Shown: piece by piece, positions 26,334 to 34,736 of the stretch
How the letters are laid out: the number at the start of each line of letters is the position of its first letter
Position numbering within the stretch: the stretch's first letter is position 1
From: Duganella lactea
GTDB lineage: Bacteria > Pseudomonadota > Gammaproteobacteria > Burkholderiales > Burkholderiaceae_D
Direction: 5' to 3'
NCBI RefSeq assembly: GCF_009857505.1
Contig: NZ_WWCP01000032.1
Location: 1 to 64,000 of the forward strand
Length of the DNA stretch: 64,000 nucleotides
Notes under the pieces: generated by a model
What the model was told of the DNA's origin: nothing
The model's input: only the letters and a program-made list of their open reading frames with translations
The model's database searches: none
Position numbers and translations under genes: made by a program

Positions 26334-26377
26334 CTTAACAATAATATCGGTTGTAAATAAGAATCATTATTGTTAAG
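26334..26377 (+). promoter_or_regulatory. Fur box inside a 12-bp inverted repeat, upstream of heme genes
   Basis: GTAAATAAGAATCATTATT (26353-26371) agrees with the 19-bp Fur consensus at 14 positions. It overlaps a perfect inverted repeat CTTAACAATAAT (26334-26345) / ATTATTGTTAAG (26366-26377). It lies about 75 bases before the TonB receptor start, so iron-dependent repression of the two-gene heme operon is inferred. Confidence 0.75.
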
Positions 26378-26446
26378 ATGCGTTCTTTGCCAGCGATCGT
26401 CCCCTTCCGAGAGCCAGCTGTATAACTCTTTCTCTTCGGGATAATT

Positions 26447-28756
26447 ATGGTCGCTACCTTCACGGGCGCACGGCATCGGGCCGCGCCTTTGTCTCCTCAC
26501 GTTCGCGCCGCGTTGCTGGCGCTGCTCGGCGCCACCGCCATGCCGACGATGGCGCAGGAAACCCCATCCGCCGCGGAGCTGTCGGAAATTCTGGTCCAGG
26601 CCAGGCGCGACGAACTGAACGCCACCCGCAACGGCAACACCGTCGTCATCGGCGCGCGCCAGCTGGAGCAGAACAACGCCATCGACATGAGCAACATCGC
26701 GCGCTACTCGCCGCTGATCAGCGTGCCGTCCGCGGCCAGCGGCGGTGGCAGTGTGTGGGACAGCGCCAACAACACCGGCATCAACATCCGTGGCGTCGAG
26801 GGCAACCGGGTGGCGCTCGATCTGGACGGCATCGCGCTGCCGGACGCCGCCTCGAAACCGGACGGCACCTCCAACAACGCCTTCGGCATCGGCCGCGATT
26901 ATTTCGATCCGGAGACCTTCCGCGAAATCCGCATCGGTTCCGGCGCCAGCCCGGCCGGACCGGGCTCGCCGGGCCTGGGCGGCGCGGTATCGTTCGTCAC
27001 CAAGTCGCCGGAAGACTTCCTCAGCGCCACGCGCAAGGTCTACGCCGACTACCGCTTCGGCTACACCTCGGACCGCAAAAGTCGCGCCCACGCCGTCAAC
27101 GCCGCCATGGAAATCAACCCGCGGCTGAAAGCGCTGATCGTGGCCGTGCACCGCGACGGCGAGCAGCCGGACAGCCAGAGCAGCGTGCCGCTGAATCCGG
27201 AAGACTGGGATTCGGACGCCGTACTGGCCAAGCTGCACTGGACCCTTGCCCGCGACCAGAAGCTCAACTTCACCGTCGACAGCTTCAAGTCCGGGCACGA
27301 CCGCCGGTATGACAACAAGACCAGCGCGCTGTACCCAACCGGCGTCGGCCAGAACTCCAACACCAAGCGCACCCGCTTCAGCGTCGCGCACCAGTGGGCG
27401 CCCGCCGGCGCGGCGCTGTCCGATCTGCTGGAAACCAAGCTGTACACGCAAAAAGCCGAAGTGGAAGACCTGACCCACGCCGACTACGTGACCGGCGGCC
27501 AGCGTTACGTGCGGGACATCAACACCGGCTATTACAATGACAGCAAAGGCATCGCCATGGACGCCAGCAAGCAGCTCGGCGGCGGCAACCTGCTGAACTA
27601 TGGCGTGCAGTATGAGCGGCTGGAAAGCCGCCGGCCATGGAGCGAGGACCGGCTGGTGGTGGCCACCGGCGCGCATCAGTACATGAGCAAGGCGCGCATG
27701 GCCGACATGGACACCGACAAGTACGCCGCCTACGTGCGGGGTGAATTCGGCTTCGCGCTGGCCGGCCACCAGGCCACGCTGACGCCGGGTCTGCGCGCCG
27801 AACACCGCAAGTTGTCGCCGAAGCATCTGGACCAGTACATCGTCGCCGTGCCCAGCGCCGCCAAGGAAATCAAGGAGGAAACCGATTCCACGCTGACGCC
27901 GTCGCTGAATCTGTCGGTGGAACTGACGCCGCATTTCAACGCCTACGCGCAATACTCGCGCGGCACGCGCCTGCCGTCGGCGGCCGAGCGCACCGGCACC
28001 TACGATTCGTTCAGCTACACCGCCGCCGGCAACGCCTACGCGGTGCTGGGCAATCCCAACCTGGACAAGGAAACCAGCAATGCCTTCGAGCTGGGCCTGA
28101 AAGGCGCGCCGACGCCGGGCGTCGAGTTCAGCGCCTCGGTGTTCAACACCCGCTACAGCAACTTCATCGAATACGTCACGCAGCCGATCGACCGCGTCAA
28201 CTATCCGACCATCACGCAAGGCCTGTTTCGTCCGGAGAATGTCGGCAAGGCGCGCATTTACGGCGTCGAATTCAGTTCGAACTTTGCGCTGGGCCAGTGG
28301 TCGCCGGTGATGAAGGGCTACAGCATCAATCTGGCGGCCGGGGCCTCGAAAGGCACGGCGGAAAACACCCGCACCGGCAAGGAAGCCGACCTGGCGTCGG
28401 TGCAGCCATACAAGGCCAACGCCAGCTTCGCCTATGACGATCCACAGCGCGGCGGCGCGGCGTTCACCGCCAGCACCGCGCGCGGCAAGCGCGCCGCCGG
28501 CGACGTGATCTCGGGCACCACCACCCCGCTGTTCGATGTGCCGGGCTATACCGTGTACGACCTGACCGCCTACTGGCACCTCAACCAGCACATGACGCTG
28601 AGCGGCGGCATCTACAACCTGGGCGACCGCAAATACTGGGACTACGCCGCCGCGCGTACCCTCGTCGCCGGCACCACGGCGGCCACGTTAGCCGACATCG
28701 AACGTCAGGCGCGCCCTGGCCGCAACTATGCGTTCAACCTCAAAGTGATCTACTAA
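26447..28756 (+). CDS. TonB-dependent heme/hemoglobin receptor
   Basis: A 769-aa outer-membrane receptor. The basic N terminus and hydrophobic core (RAALLALLGATAMPTMAQ) form a long signal peptide. The plug domain follows (residues 45-170, with INIRGVEGNRVALDLDG), then a 22-strand barrel ending in the aromatic terminus NLKVIY. The NPNL box of heme/hemoglobin receptors is present (LGNPNLDKETS near residue 540), whereas the FRAP box reads GTRLPSAAE. It is co-oriented with an HmuS-like gene 10 bases downstream and preceded by a Fur box. TonB/ExbBD and a heme ABC importer are not in the window. Confidence 0.85.
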   Translation: MVATFTGARHRAAPLSPHVRAALLALLGATAMPTMAQETPSAAELSEILVQARRDELNATRNGNTVVIGARQLEQNNAIDMSNIARYSPLISVPSAASGGGSVWDSANNTGINIRGVEGNRVALDLDGIALPDAASKPDGTSNNAFGIGRDYFDPETFREIRIGSGASPAGPGSPGLGGAVSFVTKSPEDFLSATRKVYADYRFGYTSDRKSRAHAVNAAMEINPRLKALIVAVHRDGEQPDSQSSVPLNPEDWDSDAVLAKLHWTLARDQKLNFTVDSFKSGHDRRYDNKTSALYPTGVGQNSNTKRTRFSVAHQWAPAGAALSDLLETKLYTQKAEVEDLTHADYVTGGQRYVRDINTGYYNDSKGIAMDASKQLGGGNLLNYGVQYERLESRRPWSEDRLVVATGAHQYMSKARMADMDTDKYAAYVRGEFGFALAGHQATLTPGLRAEHRKLSPKHLDQYIVAVPSAAKEIKEETDSTLTPSLNLSVELTPHFNAYAQYSRGTRLPSAAERTGTYDSFSYTAAGNAYAVLGNPNLDKETSNAFELGLKGAPTPGVEFSASVFNTRYSNFIEYVTQPIDRVNYPTITQGLFRPENVGKARIYGVEFSSNFALGQWSPVMKGYSINLAAGASKGTAENTRTGKEADLASVQPYKANASFAYDDPQRGGAAFTASTARGKRAAGDVISGTTTPLFDVPGYTVYDLTAYWHLNQHMTLSGGIYNLGDRKYWDYAAARTLVAGTTAATLADIERQARPGRNYAFNLKVIY

Positions 28757-28766
28757 GGAGCTCGCC

Positions 28767-29948
28767 ATGAAACCCCATCATCGATTCGTCCTGGCGCTGA
28801 GCGGCGCCTTGCTGATCTCCGCGTTGCCGGCGGGCGCCGCCAGTCTGACCGAACAGTACGAAGCGCTGCGCGCGGCGCAACCGCGGCTGGCGCTGCGCGA
28901 CGCCGCCGCCAAGCTGAACGTGTCGGAAGCGGAGCTGCTGGCCGCCAACGGCATCGGCAAGACCGTGACCCGTTTGCAGGAGGGCGAGAACGTGCCGCGT
29001 GAAATCATGCGCCGCGCGCTGGACCTCGGCAAAGTCATGGCGCTGACGCGCAACGAGAACGGCGTGCTGGAGCGCACTGGCGTGGCCACCAGGATGAAGC
29101 CGCAGGAAGTCGTGACCGGTCTGGACGCGGACAAGGAAAAAGAACGCGAAGCGCGCATGCGCAACATCGCCGGCGGCTACCTGGGCGGCGAGATCGATCT
29201 GCGCTTCACCTTCAAGAACTGGACGTACGCGTTTGCCGTGGCGCAGCCGGGCAAGGACGGCGTGATCGCGCGCAGCCTGCAATTCTTCGACCAGTACGGC
29301 AATGCCGCGCACAAGGTGTATGTGCGCAGCGAGGCCGGCGTGCCGGTGTTCGACAAGATCGTCGCCGACTTCCGCAACCCGGTGCAAAGCGCCGACCTGA
29401 AGGTGGCTTCGGCGCCAGCCAAGCCAGCGCCGAAGCCGGACAGCGCGGTGGACGTGAAGGAGTTCCAGCAAGCCTGGAACGAGATCAATGACGTACACCA
29501 GTTCAACCGTCTGCTGAGCGAGTTCGGTGTGACGCGCGAGCAGGGCTTGCGCTTGGGGCCGGCCGACAAGGTGCGGCGTATTGATCCGCTGGCGGTGCGC
29601 CAGTTGCTGGAGCAGGCCGCCAAGCGGCAGATCGACATCATGGCCTTCCTGGGCAATGACGCGACCATCCAGATTTTCAGCGGCAAGATCAACAAGGTGC
29701 AGGAAACCGGCGGCTACTTCAACGTGCTGGACCCGGAGTTCAATCTGCACCTGCGCGACACCAACTTCGTCAGCGGCTACGTGGTCAAGCGCGCCGGCGT
29801 GGTCAACGTCGAGTTCTACGACAAGGACGGCCGCGAGGTGGTCAGCTTCTTCGGCGTGCGCAGCCGCGAACAGCCGGTACCGCAAGCGTGGATCGACCTG
29901 ACCGCCACCCTGCCCACAGCCGGCGCGTCGCGCCAGGCCAGCAACTAA
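28767..29948 (+). CDS. hmuS: HmuS/HemS-like hemin-degrading factor with a signal peptide
   Basis: A 393-aa protein with the duplicated HemS/HmuS fold. An N-terminal repeat (EQYEALRAAQPRLALRDAAAKLNVSEAELLAA, then RNENGVLER) and a C-terminal repeat (NEINDVHQFNRLLSEFGV, GNDATIQIFSGKINKVQETGGYFNVLDPEFNLHL) are joined by an Ala/Pro-rich linker near residue 215. Classical HmuS is cytosolic and binds or degrades heme. This one begins with a clear signal peptide (RFVLALSGALLISALPAGAA), so a periplasmic heme-carrier role is inferred. It shares the Fur-controlled operon with the receptor and is followed by a strong terminator. Confidence 0.85.
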   Translation: MKPHHRFVLALSGALLISALPAGAASLTEQYEALRAAQPRLALRDAAAKLNVSEAELLAANGIGKTVTRLQEGENVPREIMRRALDLGKVMALTRNENGVLERTGVATRMKPQEVVTGLDADKEKEREARMRNIAGGYLGGEIDLRFTFKNWTYAFAVAQPGKDGVIARSLQFFDQYGNAAHKVYVRSEAGVPVFDKIVADFRNPVQSADLKVASAPAKPAPKPDSAVDVKEFQQAWNEINDVHQFNRLLSEFGVTREQGLRLGPADKVRRIDPLAVRQLLEQAAKRQIDIMAFLGNDATIQIFSGKINKVQETGGYFNVLDPEFNLHLRDTNFVSGYVVKRAGVVNVEFYDKDGREVVSFFGVRSREQPVPQAWIDLTATLPTAGASRQASN

Positions 29949-29950
29949 GC

Positions 29951-29973
29951 AAGGGCCGAAAGGCCCTTTTTTT
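29951..29973 (+). terminator. intrinsic terminator of the heme operon
   Basis: AAGGGCC-GAAA-GGCCCTT is a perfect 7-bp stem with a GNRA loop, running into seven T residues. Confidence 0.95.
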
Positions 29974-30000
29974 GACTTCGGACCGGGATGGGACTACTAT
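29972..30000 (+). promoter_or_regulatory. sigma-70 promoter giving a near-leaderless transcript
   Basis: TTGACT (29972-29977) and TACTAT (29995-30000) are separated by exactly 17 bases. Transcription should start at about 30007, which is the A of the antitoxin ATG. No Shine-Dalgarno sequence precedes that ATG, consistent with leaderless translation. Confidence 0.6.
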
Positions 30001-30006
30001 TTTTCC

Positions 30007-30228
30007 ATGAAAATCGTCACCGGAAAAATTATTGCGGGTCAAATTGTCGTTGAGGAGATGCCCTTTGACGAGGGGAGTTCTGTGACGATTATTTCGCACG
30101 ACGAGAGTCAGACGTTCGAATTGACGTCAGAAGAAGAAGCCGAGCTGTTGCTTTCGCTCGAAGAAGCGGAGCGTGGCGAAACCATATCGGCCCAGGATCT
30201 TCTTGAAAGCTTGAACCGTCCTCGTTGA
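30007..30228 (+). CDS. putative antitoxin of a ParE-type module
   Basis: A 73-aa acidic protein. A short beta-rich N-terminal half (MKIVTGKIIAGQIVVEEMPFDEGSSVTII) is followed by an acidic helix (SEEEAELLLSLEEAERG) and a C-terminal segment ending SLNRPR. Its size and acidity, and its overlap with the downstream toxin gene (TGATG), support an antitoxin role; the DNA-binding part is not a clear ribbon-helix-helix. It likely neutralises the ParE-like protein by wrapping it with the C-terminal helix. Confidence 0.75.
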   Translation: MKIVTGKIIAGQIVVEEMPFDEGSSVTIISHDESQTFELTSEEEAELLLSLEEAERGETISAQDLLESLNRPR

Positions 30229-30539
30229 TGGCTACCTACGCCATCCAGATAACTCCGCGTGCCGCAGCGCAAATCAGGCGGCTATCGTCTTGGTGGCGGC
30301 ATAATCGTCCCGCTGCGCCAGATGCGGTGGAAGACGAGTTAACGCGGATATTTGCGTTGCTTGCGAGCAGACCGGATTTGGGAGCGCAAGCAAGCAACGC
30401 CAAGTTAGCCAGTGTCCGACGGATTTATCTGGCCAAAATCCGACACCATTTATATTACCGTGTCCAGACGAACGCGGTCATATTGCTGGCGCTGTGGCAC
30501 ACCAGTCGTGGCAGCGGGCCGACTAGTAAGCGTAAGTGA
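30228..30539 (+). CDS. ParE/RelE-superfamily toxin
   Basis: A 103-aa basic protein. An N-terminal helical hairpin (TPRAAAQIRRLSSWWRHNR), the central PDLGAQ segment and the C-terminal strand RRIYLAKIRHHLYYRVQTNAVILLALWHTSRG are typical of ParE toxins. Those of the ParE group poison DNA gyrase. The ATG overlaps the antitoxin stop; a TTG one codon earlier is not used. The 3' end overlaps the convergent mipA-like gene by 17 bases. Confidence 0.85.
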   Translation: MATYAIQITPRAAAQIRRLSSWWRHNRPAAPDAVEDELTRIFALLASRPDLGAQASNAKLASVRRIYLAKIRHHLYYRVQTNAVILLALWHTSRGSGPTSKRK

Positions 30540-31302
30540 CGTAGAACCCGGCGGTGGGATTGGTCTTGCGCTTGGTGAGCGGGCTGCGCGAGGCGTCGCG
30601 CAGCAATTGCGTCGCGCCTATCAAGGTGGTCGCGCTCCAGCGTGGATTGAAGGTGTGTTCCCAAGTGAGCATGGTGCTGGCTTCGTACAGCCCGGCCTTG
30701 GGCCGGTAGGCGCTGAAGCCGGACGTGGCGGCCTGGCTGGCGCTGACGCCATGGTAGGTCTGCAGGTATTTGCCGTCGGCAAAGCCGGCCGTCAGCGCCA
30801 GCGACACATGGTCCGTGCCACCGCTGAGCAACTGCGCGGCGATGCCGGTGTGGAGCGTCTTGCCGTTTTCGCGGCGCGATAGCGGCAGATCGGCGCTGAC
30901 GGTCAATTCCAGCCTGGACAGCGGCTTGAAGCCGACGCTTAGCACCGCGCTGGGATTGCCCTTGATGTCGCCCATGCCTTTGAGTTCGTCGCTGCCGGTG
31001 TTGCCGAACAGCGAGCGCTCGTCCTTGTCCTTGCGCTCGCCGCGATAGCCGAGCGCCGCGCTGTAACTGAACGGGCCATCCTGGCCACCATAGCCCACGC
31101 CGCGCAGCGTGCTGACAAAGAAACCACTGGCGTGGCTGTAGTCCAGTACCACCACCGGCGCCGCCGTGTTGCGGTCGGAGCCGGCGTAGCGGGCCTCCAC
31201 GGCGAGGCCGCCGCCGATCAGCAACTGGTTGTCGTCGGCCGCCAGGGCGACTCCACTCAGCAGGCAGGTCGTGGCAAATATCAGGCAAGTGCGGTTATGC
31301 AT
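30523..31302 (-). CDS. MipA/OmpV family outer-membrane protein
   Basis: A 259-aa protein with a signal peptide (RTCLIFATTCLLSGVALA) and a beta-barrel rich in aromatic and Gly residues, ending in the typical FYVTYAY terminus. MipA was first described as a scaffold for murein synthesis and hydrolysis; OmpV relatives are porin-like or adhesive. I use the ATG at 31302, preceded by GGAAGATAACT; the longer frame from 31359 has no ribosome-binding site. It is divergent from a two-component system, and the shared spacer holds 11-bp-phased repeats. Confidence 0.85.
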   Translation of the reverse strand: MHNRTCLIFATTCLLSGVALAADDNQLLIGGGLAVEARYAGSDRNTAAPVVVLDYSHASGFFVSTLRGVGYGGQDGPFSYSAALGYRGERKDKDERSLFGNTGSDELKGMGDIKGNPSAVLSVGFKPLSRLELTVSADLPLSRRENGKTLHTGIAAQLLSGGTDHVSLALTAGFADGKYLQTYHGVSASQAATSGFSAYRPKAGLYEASTMLTWEHTFNPRWSATTLIGATQLLRDASRSPLTKRKTNPTAGFYVTYAY

Positions 31303-31373
31303 AGTTATCTTCCATTCAGGGTGGAACCGGCGCCCCTTGGGCCGGCTGACCGCGGCCAAGTATCCGCGAAGGC

Positions 31374-31413
31374 CATGAAGGTCATCTGAGCCTTACATGA
31401 AGAGCGCATGAAG
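31374..31413 (+). promoter_or_regulatory. 11-bp-phased CATGAAG direct repeats (response-regulator site)
   Basis: CATGAAG occurs at 31374, 31396 and 31407, that is 22 and 11 bases apart; the intervening register at 31385 is degenerate. Eleven-base direct repeats are the usual binding pattern of OmpR/PhoB-type regulators. The site sits between mipA and the response-regulator gene, so it may control both. Confidence 0.55.
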
Positions 31414-31457
31414 ACGCGCTTTAGCCGATCTTCAGCTTGGCGTGTTTTAATAACGAC

Positions 31458-32153
31458 ATGAAAATTCTGTTGATAGAAGACGATCTGGACTTGGGCAACG
31501 GCGTGCGCATCGCCCTGTCCGACCAAGGCATGACGGTGGTGTGGGTGCGCACGCTGGCGGACGCCACCCGCTGCCTGGAACACGACGGCTGCGACCTGGT
31601 ACTGCTCGACCTCGGCCTGCCGGACGGCGATGGCCTGCGGCTATTGTCTCAACTGCGCCGCAATCGCGCGCAAGGCGACTGGGGCGCCGGCGTGCCGGTG
31701 CTGATCCTCAGCGCGCGCGACGCTCTCAGTGACCGCTTGAGCGGCCTCGACGGCGGTGCCGACGATTACCTGGTCAAGCCGTTCGTGCTGGCCGAGCTGC
31801 TGTCGCGGGTGCGCGCGCTGGCCCGCCGCAGTTACGGCTTTGATGGCGAGACCATCGAGGTGCGCGGCCTGTTGCTGCATGCGCCGACGCGCCGCGTCAG
31901 CATCCACGGCCGCGCAGTGGAGCTGACCGCCAGCGAGTACGCGCTGCTGAAAATGCTGATGATGCGCGCCGACCGTGTGCTGACGCGGCGCGCGCTGGAA
32001 GAGCAGACCTTGCCCGGCGGCCAGACCAACGCCAGCAACACGCTGGACGTCCACGTGGCCAATTTACGGCGCAAGATCGGCGAGGGCTTTATCCGCACCG
32101 TGCGCGGCGTCGGTTATGTGATCGACGTGCAGCCACCGGGCGGTGCGGCATGA
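31458..32153 (+). CDS. OmpR-family response regulator (QseB/PmrA-like)
   Basis: A 231-aa regulator. The receiver domain has the acidic pair EDD (residues 7-9), the phosphoacceptor Asp51 in LVLLDLGLPDGDG, and Lys in LVKPF. The C-terminal winged helix shows ELTASEYALLKMLM and RTVRGVGYVID. The ATG at 31458 gives the standard N terminus MKILLIEDD. Its stop overlaps the ATG of the sensor kinase gene (ATGA). The likely targets are mipA and its own operon. Confidence 0.93.
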   Translation: MKILLIEDDLDLGNGVRIALSDQGMTVVWVRTLADATRCLEHDGCDLVLLDLGLPDGDGLRLLSQLRRNRAQGDWGAGVPVLILSARDALSDRLSGLDGGADDYLVKPFVLAELLSRVRALARRSYGFDGETIEVRGLLLHAPTRRVSIHGRAVELTASEYALLKMLMMRADRVLTRRALEEQTLPGGQTNASNTLDVHVANLRRKIGEGFIRTVRGVGYVIDVQPPGGAA

Positions 32154-33538
32154 ATCTGCTGCGACGCGGCTGGCACCTGATCCGTCAGCCGACGCTGGTG
32201 CGTCGCCTGATGGTGGCGCAGGTGGCGCTGGTGCTGGTGTTGTGGGGTGTGGTGTTCGCGATCGTGCTGAACGACGGCGGCGACACGCCCGGCTATCTGA
32301 GTTCTCCCAGTACCGCCAAGGCGGTGCTGCTGGTGGCCGACAATCTGGCCGGCCAGCCGGCGCAACAGCATCACACGTTGCGCGCGGTGGATGCGGCGTT
32401 GCGTGAAGATTTTGTCGAAAGCGACCTGCTCGATATCAGTCCGCTGATGATGGTGTGGCAGCGTGGCAAGCTGATCTACCAGACGGCGGGCATGCCGGGC
32501 GGCGTGCAGGGCGCTCCCGAACGCGGCGTGGAGACGATGTACATCGGCGGCACCCGCTATCGGGCCCGCACCTTCCGCGCGCCGGATACCGGCACGACGG
32601 TGATGTTCGCCGGGCCGGCCGAACCGCTGGAACTGTTTTTGTCGTTGAACTCACGCGGCTATTTTTTGCTGCCATTGCTGATCAGCCTGCCTCTGCTGCC
32701 GCTGCCGGCGTGGTTGTCGATCCGTCTGGCGCTGCGGCCCTGGCGGCAGGTGGCGCAGGAGGTGGCGGCGCGCGGCCCGGCGGATCTGACACCGCTGGCG
32801 TGCCGGCCGCCGCACCGCGAACTGGTGGCGATGGTCGACAGCATCAACGCCTTGTTGTTGCGGGTGAATAGTAGCGCGCAGCGTGAGCGCAGCTTCATCG
32901 CCGATGCCGCGCATGAGCTGCGCACGCCGCTGGCGGCGATGCGGGTGCATGCGGAGGCCTTGCAGCGGCAGACCGATCATCCGGTGCAGCGCGAGCTGTT
33001 GAACGGCATCCTCAACAGCGGTAACCGTGCCGGCCGGCTGGTGGGGCAGTTGCTGCAGCTGATGCGTAGCGACGCGCCGGACAGCGCGCCGCATGTCCGG
33101 CTGGCGCTGGACGTGTTGTTGCAGGACCGGCTGGCGGTGTTGTCGATGCTGGCCTCGCGCAGCGGTGTGGAGCTGGAAATGGTGGAGACCGAGCCGGTGC
33201 ACATCCTTGGCCACAGCGAAAGCCTGGTGTCGCTGATTGATAATCTGGTGGAGAACGCCATCAAGTACAGTCCGCCGGGCGGCATGGTGCAGGTGAGTAT
33301 CGTTGTCGCCGGCGAGGAGTTGGTGTTGTCGGTGCGCGATCAGGGACCGGGGATTGCGCCGGCGATGCGCCAGCGGGTGTTCGACCGTTTCTTCCGCGAT
33401 CCGCGCCAGACGCAGAGTGGCAGCGGTTTGGGTTTGGCGATTGCGGCGTCGGTGGCGGCCAGTCATCATGGACGCATAGAACTGGGCGACGCGCTGGGCG
33501 GTGGGCTGCTGGCCACGGTCAGGTTGCCGCGCGCTTAG
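32150..33538 (+). CDS. sensor histidine kinase (QseC-like)
   Basis: A 462-aa inner-membrane kinase. The first transmembrane helix (LMVAQVALVLVLWGVVFAIV) is followed by a periplasmic sensor of about 130 residues and a second membrane segment (FLLPLLISLPLLPLPAWLSI). A HAMP-like linker, the H box with His255 (HELRTPLAAM), the N box (NLVENAIKYSP), G1 (DQGPGI) and G2 (GSGLGLAIA) come next. It is translationally coupled to the response regulator. The signal is unknown; proximity to mipA suggests envelope or cation stress. Confidence 0.93.
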   Translation: MNLLRRGWHLIRQPTLVRRLMVAQVALVLVLWGVVFAIVLNDGGDTPGYLSSPSTAKAVLLVADNLAGQPAQQHHTLRAVDAALREDFVESDLLDISPLMMVWQRGKLIYQTAGMPGGVQGAPERGVETMYIGGTRYRARTFRAPDTGTTVMFAGPAEPLELFLSLNSRGYFLLPLLISLPLLPLPAWLSIRLALRPWRQVAQEVAARGPADLTPLACRPPHRELVAMVDSINALLLRVNSSAQRERSFIADAAHELRTPLAAMRVHAEALQRQTDHPVQRELLNGILNSGNRAGRLVGQLLQLMRSDAPDSAPHVRLALDVLLQDRLAVLSMLASRSGVELEMVETEPVHILGHSESLVSLIDNLVENAIKYSPPGGMVQVSIVVAGEELVLSVRDQGPGIAPAMRQRVFDRFFRDPRQTQSGSGLGLAIAASVAASHHGRIELGDALGGGLLATVRLPRA

Positions 33539-33560
33539 CCGCTTTGCGCGTCGCCTTGGG

Positions 33561-34736
33561 TTAGCCGATGGCGGCGCGGCCGAGGGCCGGATCGTCGGTG
33601 AAGAAGCCGTCAATGCCGGTGGCGATGTAGCGTTTCATCTCGGCGATCGAGCCGGCTTCATTGCGGGCGGTCAGCGCGCCGTCGCGGAAGTCGGCGGCGA
33701 GGAACTGGTTCTCCGGACGGAAAGTCCATGGCTCCACCCGCAGACCGGCCTTGTGCGCATCCTCCACCAGCGACGACGGCGCGGCCAGGCTACCATCCTT
33801 GTTCAGCGGGATGACCGAGCGCGTCGGTGGCGCCACCACATCGGCATACTGGGCGATGTCACGCAGCCCGGCCGGCGTGCACATCTGCGCGAAGGTCAGC
33901 GTGCCGCCCGCCGCGGCCACGTCCATCGGCCGCACCGGCTCGCCGATGACCAGCTGCATCAGGCGCAGATTGGCGCGGCGGCCCAGCTTGCCGCGCAGGT
34001 ATTTCAGATTGGCCACCTCAAACGATTGGATCTCGACCGGGTTGCGGCGCGTGTAGTCGTGCGCGGCCAGAATCGACAGGAAGCGGTCTTCCAGCGGCAG
34101 GCCGACGCTGGCGAAATAGGTCGAGTGCTTCAGCTCGGGCACGAGGCCGATGATGCGCCCGCGCGCCGCCGCCTCGGCGGCGACGAAGTCGATCATCTCT
34201 TCAAACGTCACCACCTGGAACATGCCGTTGTACTGCGCGTTGCCCGGACGGAATTGCGGGATGCGCTCGACCGCGCGCAGCGTTTTCAGCTCGGCCAGCG
34301 TGAAGTCGTCGACGAACCAGCCTTCGTGGGTTTCGCCGTCGATGGTTTTGCGGGTCTTGCGGCTGGCGAACTCGGCCCGCGTGCCGACGTCGGTGGTCTC
34401 GCTGAGGAAGGCCTCGTGGCGCGCGACCAGCACGCCGTCCTTGGTGCTGACCAGATCCGGTTCGACATAGTCGGCGCCATCGGCGATCGCCTTGGCGTAG
34501 GACGCCAGCGTGTGTTCGGGACGCAGCGCGCTGGCGCCGCGGTGGCCGAACACCAGCGGCCGGCCGGGACCGGCGCCGACCGGCGCGACGCCCGGCAGGC
34601 CGGACTGGTCGCTGGCCACCGGCGCGGCCGCCAGCACCGACGCCGCCGGCAGCAACAGCGCGGTGCCGGCGGCGGCCGCCGCCGTCTGGATGAAGCCGCG
34701 ACGCGAGAGCCGCGTCGGCAAATAAAGTGTGTTCAT
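33561..34736 (-). CDS. periplasmic glycerophosphodiester phosphodiesterase
   Basis: A 391-aa exported enzyme hydrolysing glycerophosphodiesters to glycerol 3-phosphate and an alcohol. A Tat-type signal (SRRGFIQTAAAAAGTALLLP) precedes a TIM-barrel with FGHRGASALRPEHTLASY, GADYVEPDLVSTKDGVLVARHE (metal and catalytic residues) and a C-terminal GIDGFFTDDP. It is coupled to the upstream TonB receptor gene (stop/start overlap TGATG). With the Pho-box promoter ahead of that gene, the pair looks like a phosphate-starvation scavenging operon. Confidence 0.92.
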   Translation of the reverse strand: MNTLYLPTRLSRRGFIQTAAAAAGTALLLPAASVLAAAPVASDQSGLPGVAPVGAGPGRPLVFGHRGASALRPEHTLASYAKAIADGADYVEPDLVSTKDGVLVARHEAFLSETTDVGTRAEFASRKTRKTIDGETHEGWFVDDFTLAELKTLRAVERIPQFRPGNAQYNGMFQVVTFEEMIDFVAAEAAARGRIIGLVPELKHSTYFASVGLPLEDRFLSILAAHDYTRRNPVEIQSFEVANLKYLRGKLGRRANLRLMQLVIGEPVRPMDVAAAGGTLTFAQMCTPAGLRDIAQYADVVAPPTRSVIPLNKDGSLAAPSSLVEDAHKAGLRVEPWTFRPENQFLAADFRDGALTARNEAGSIAEMKRYIATGIDGFFTDDPALGRAAIG

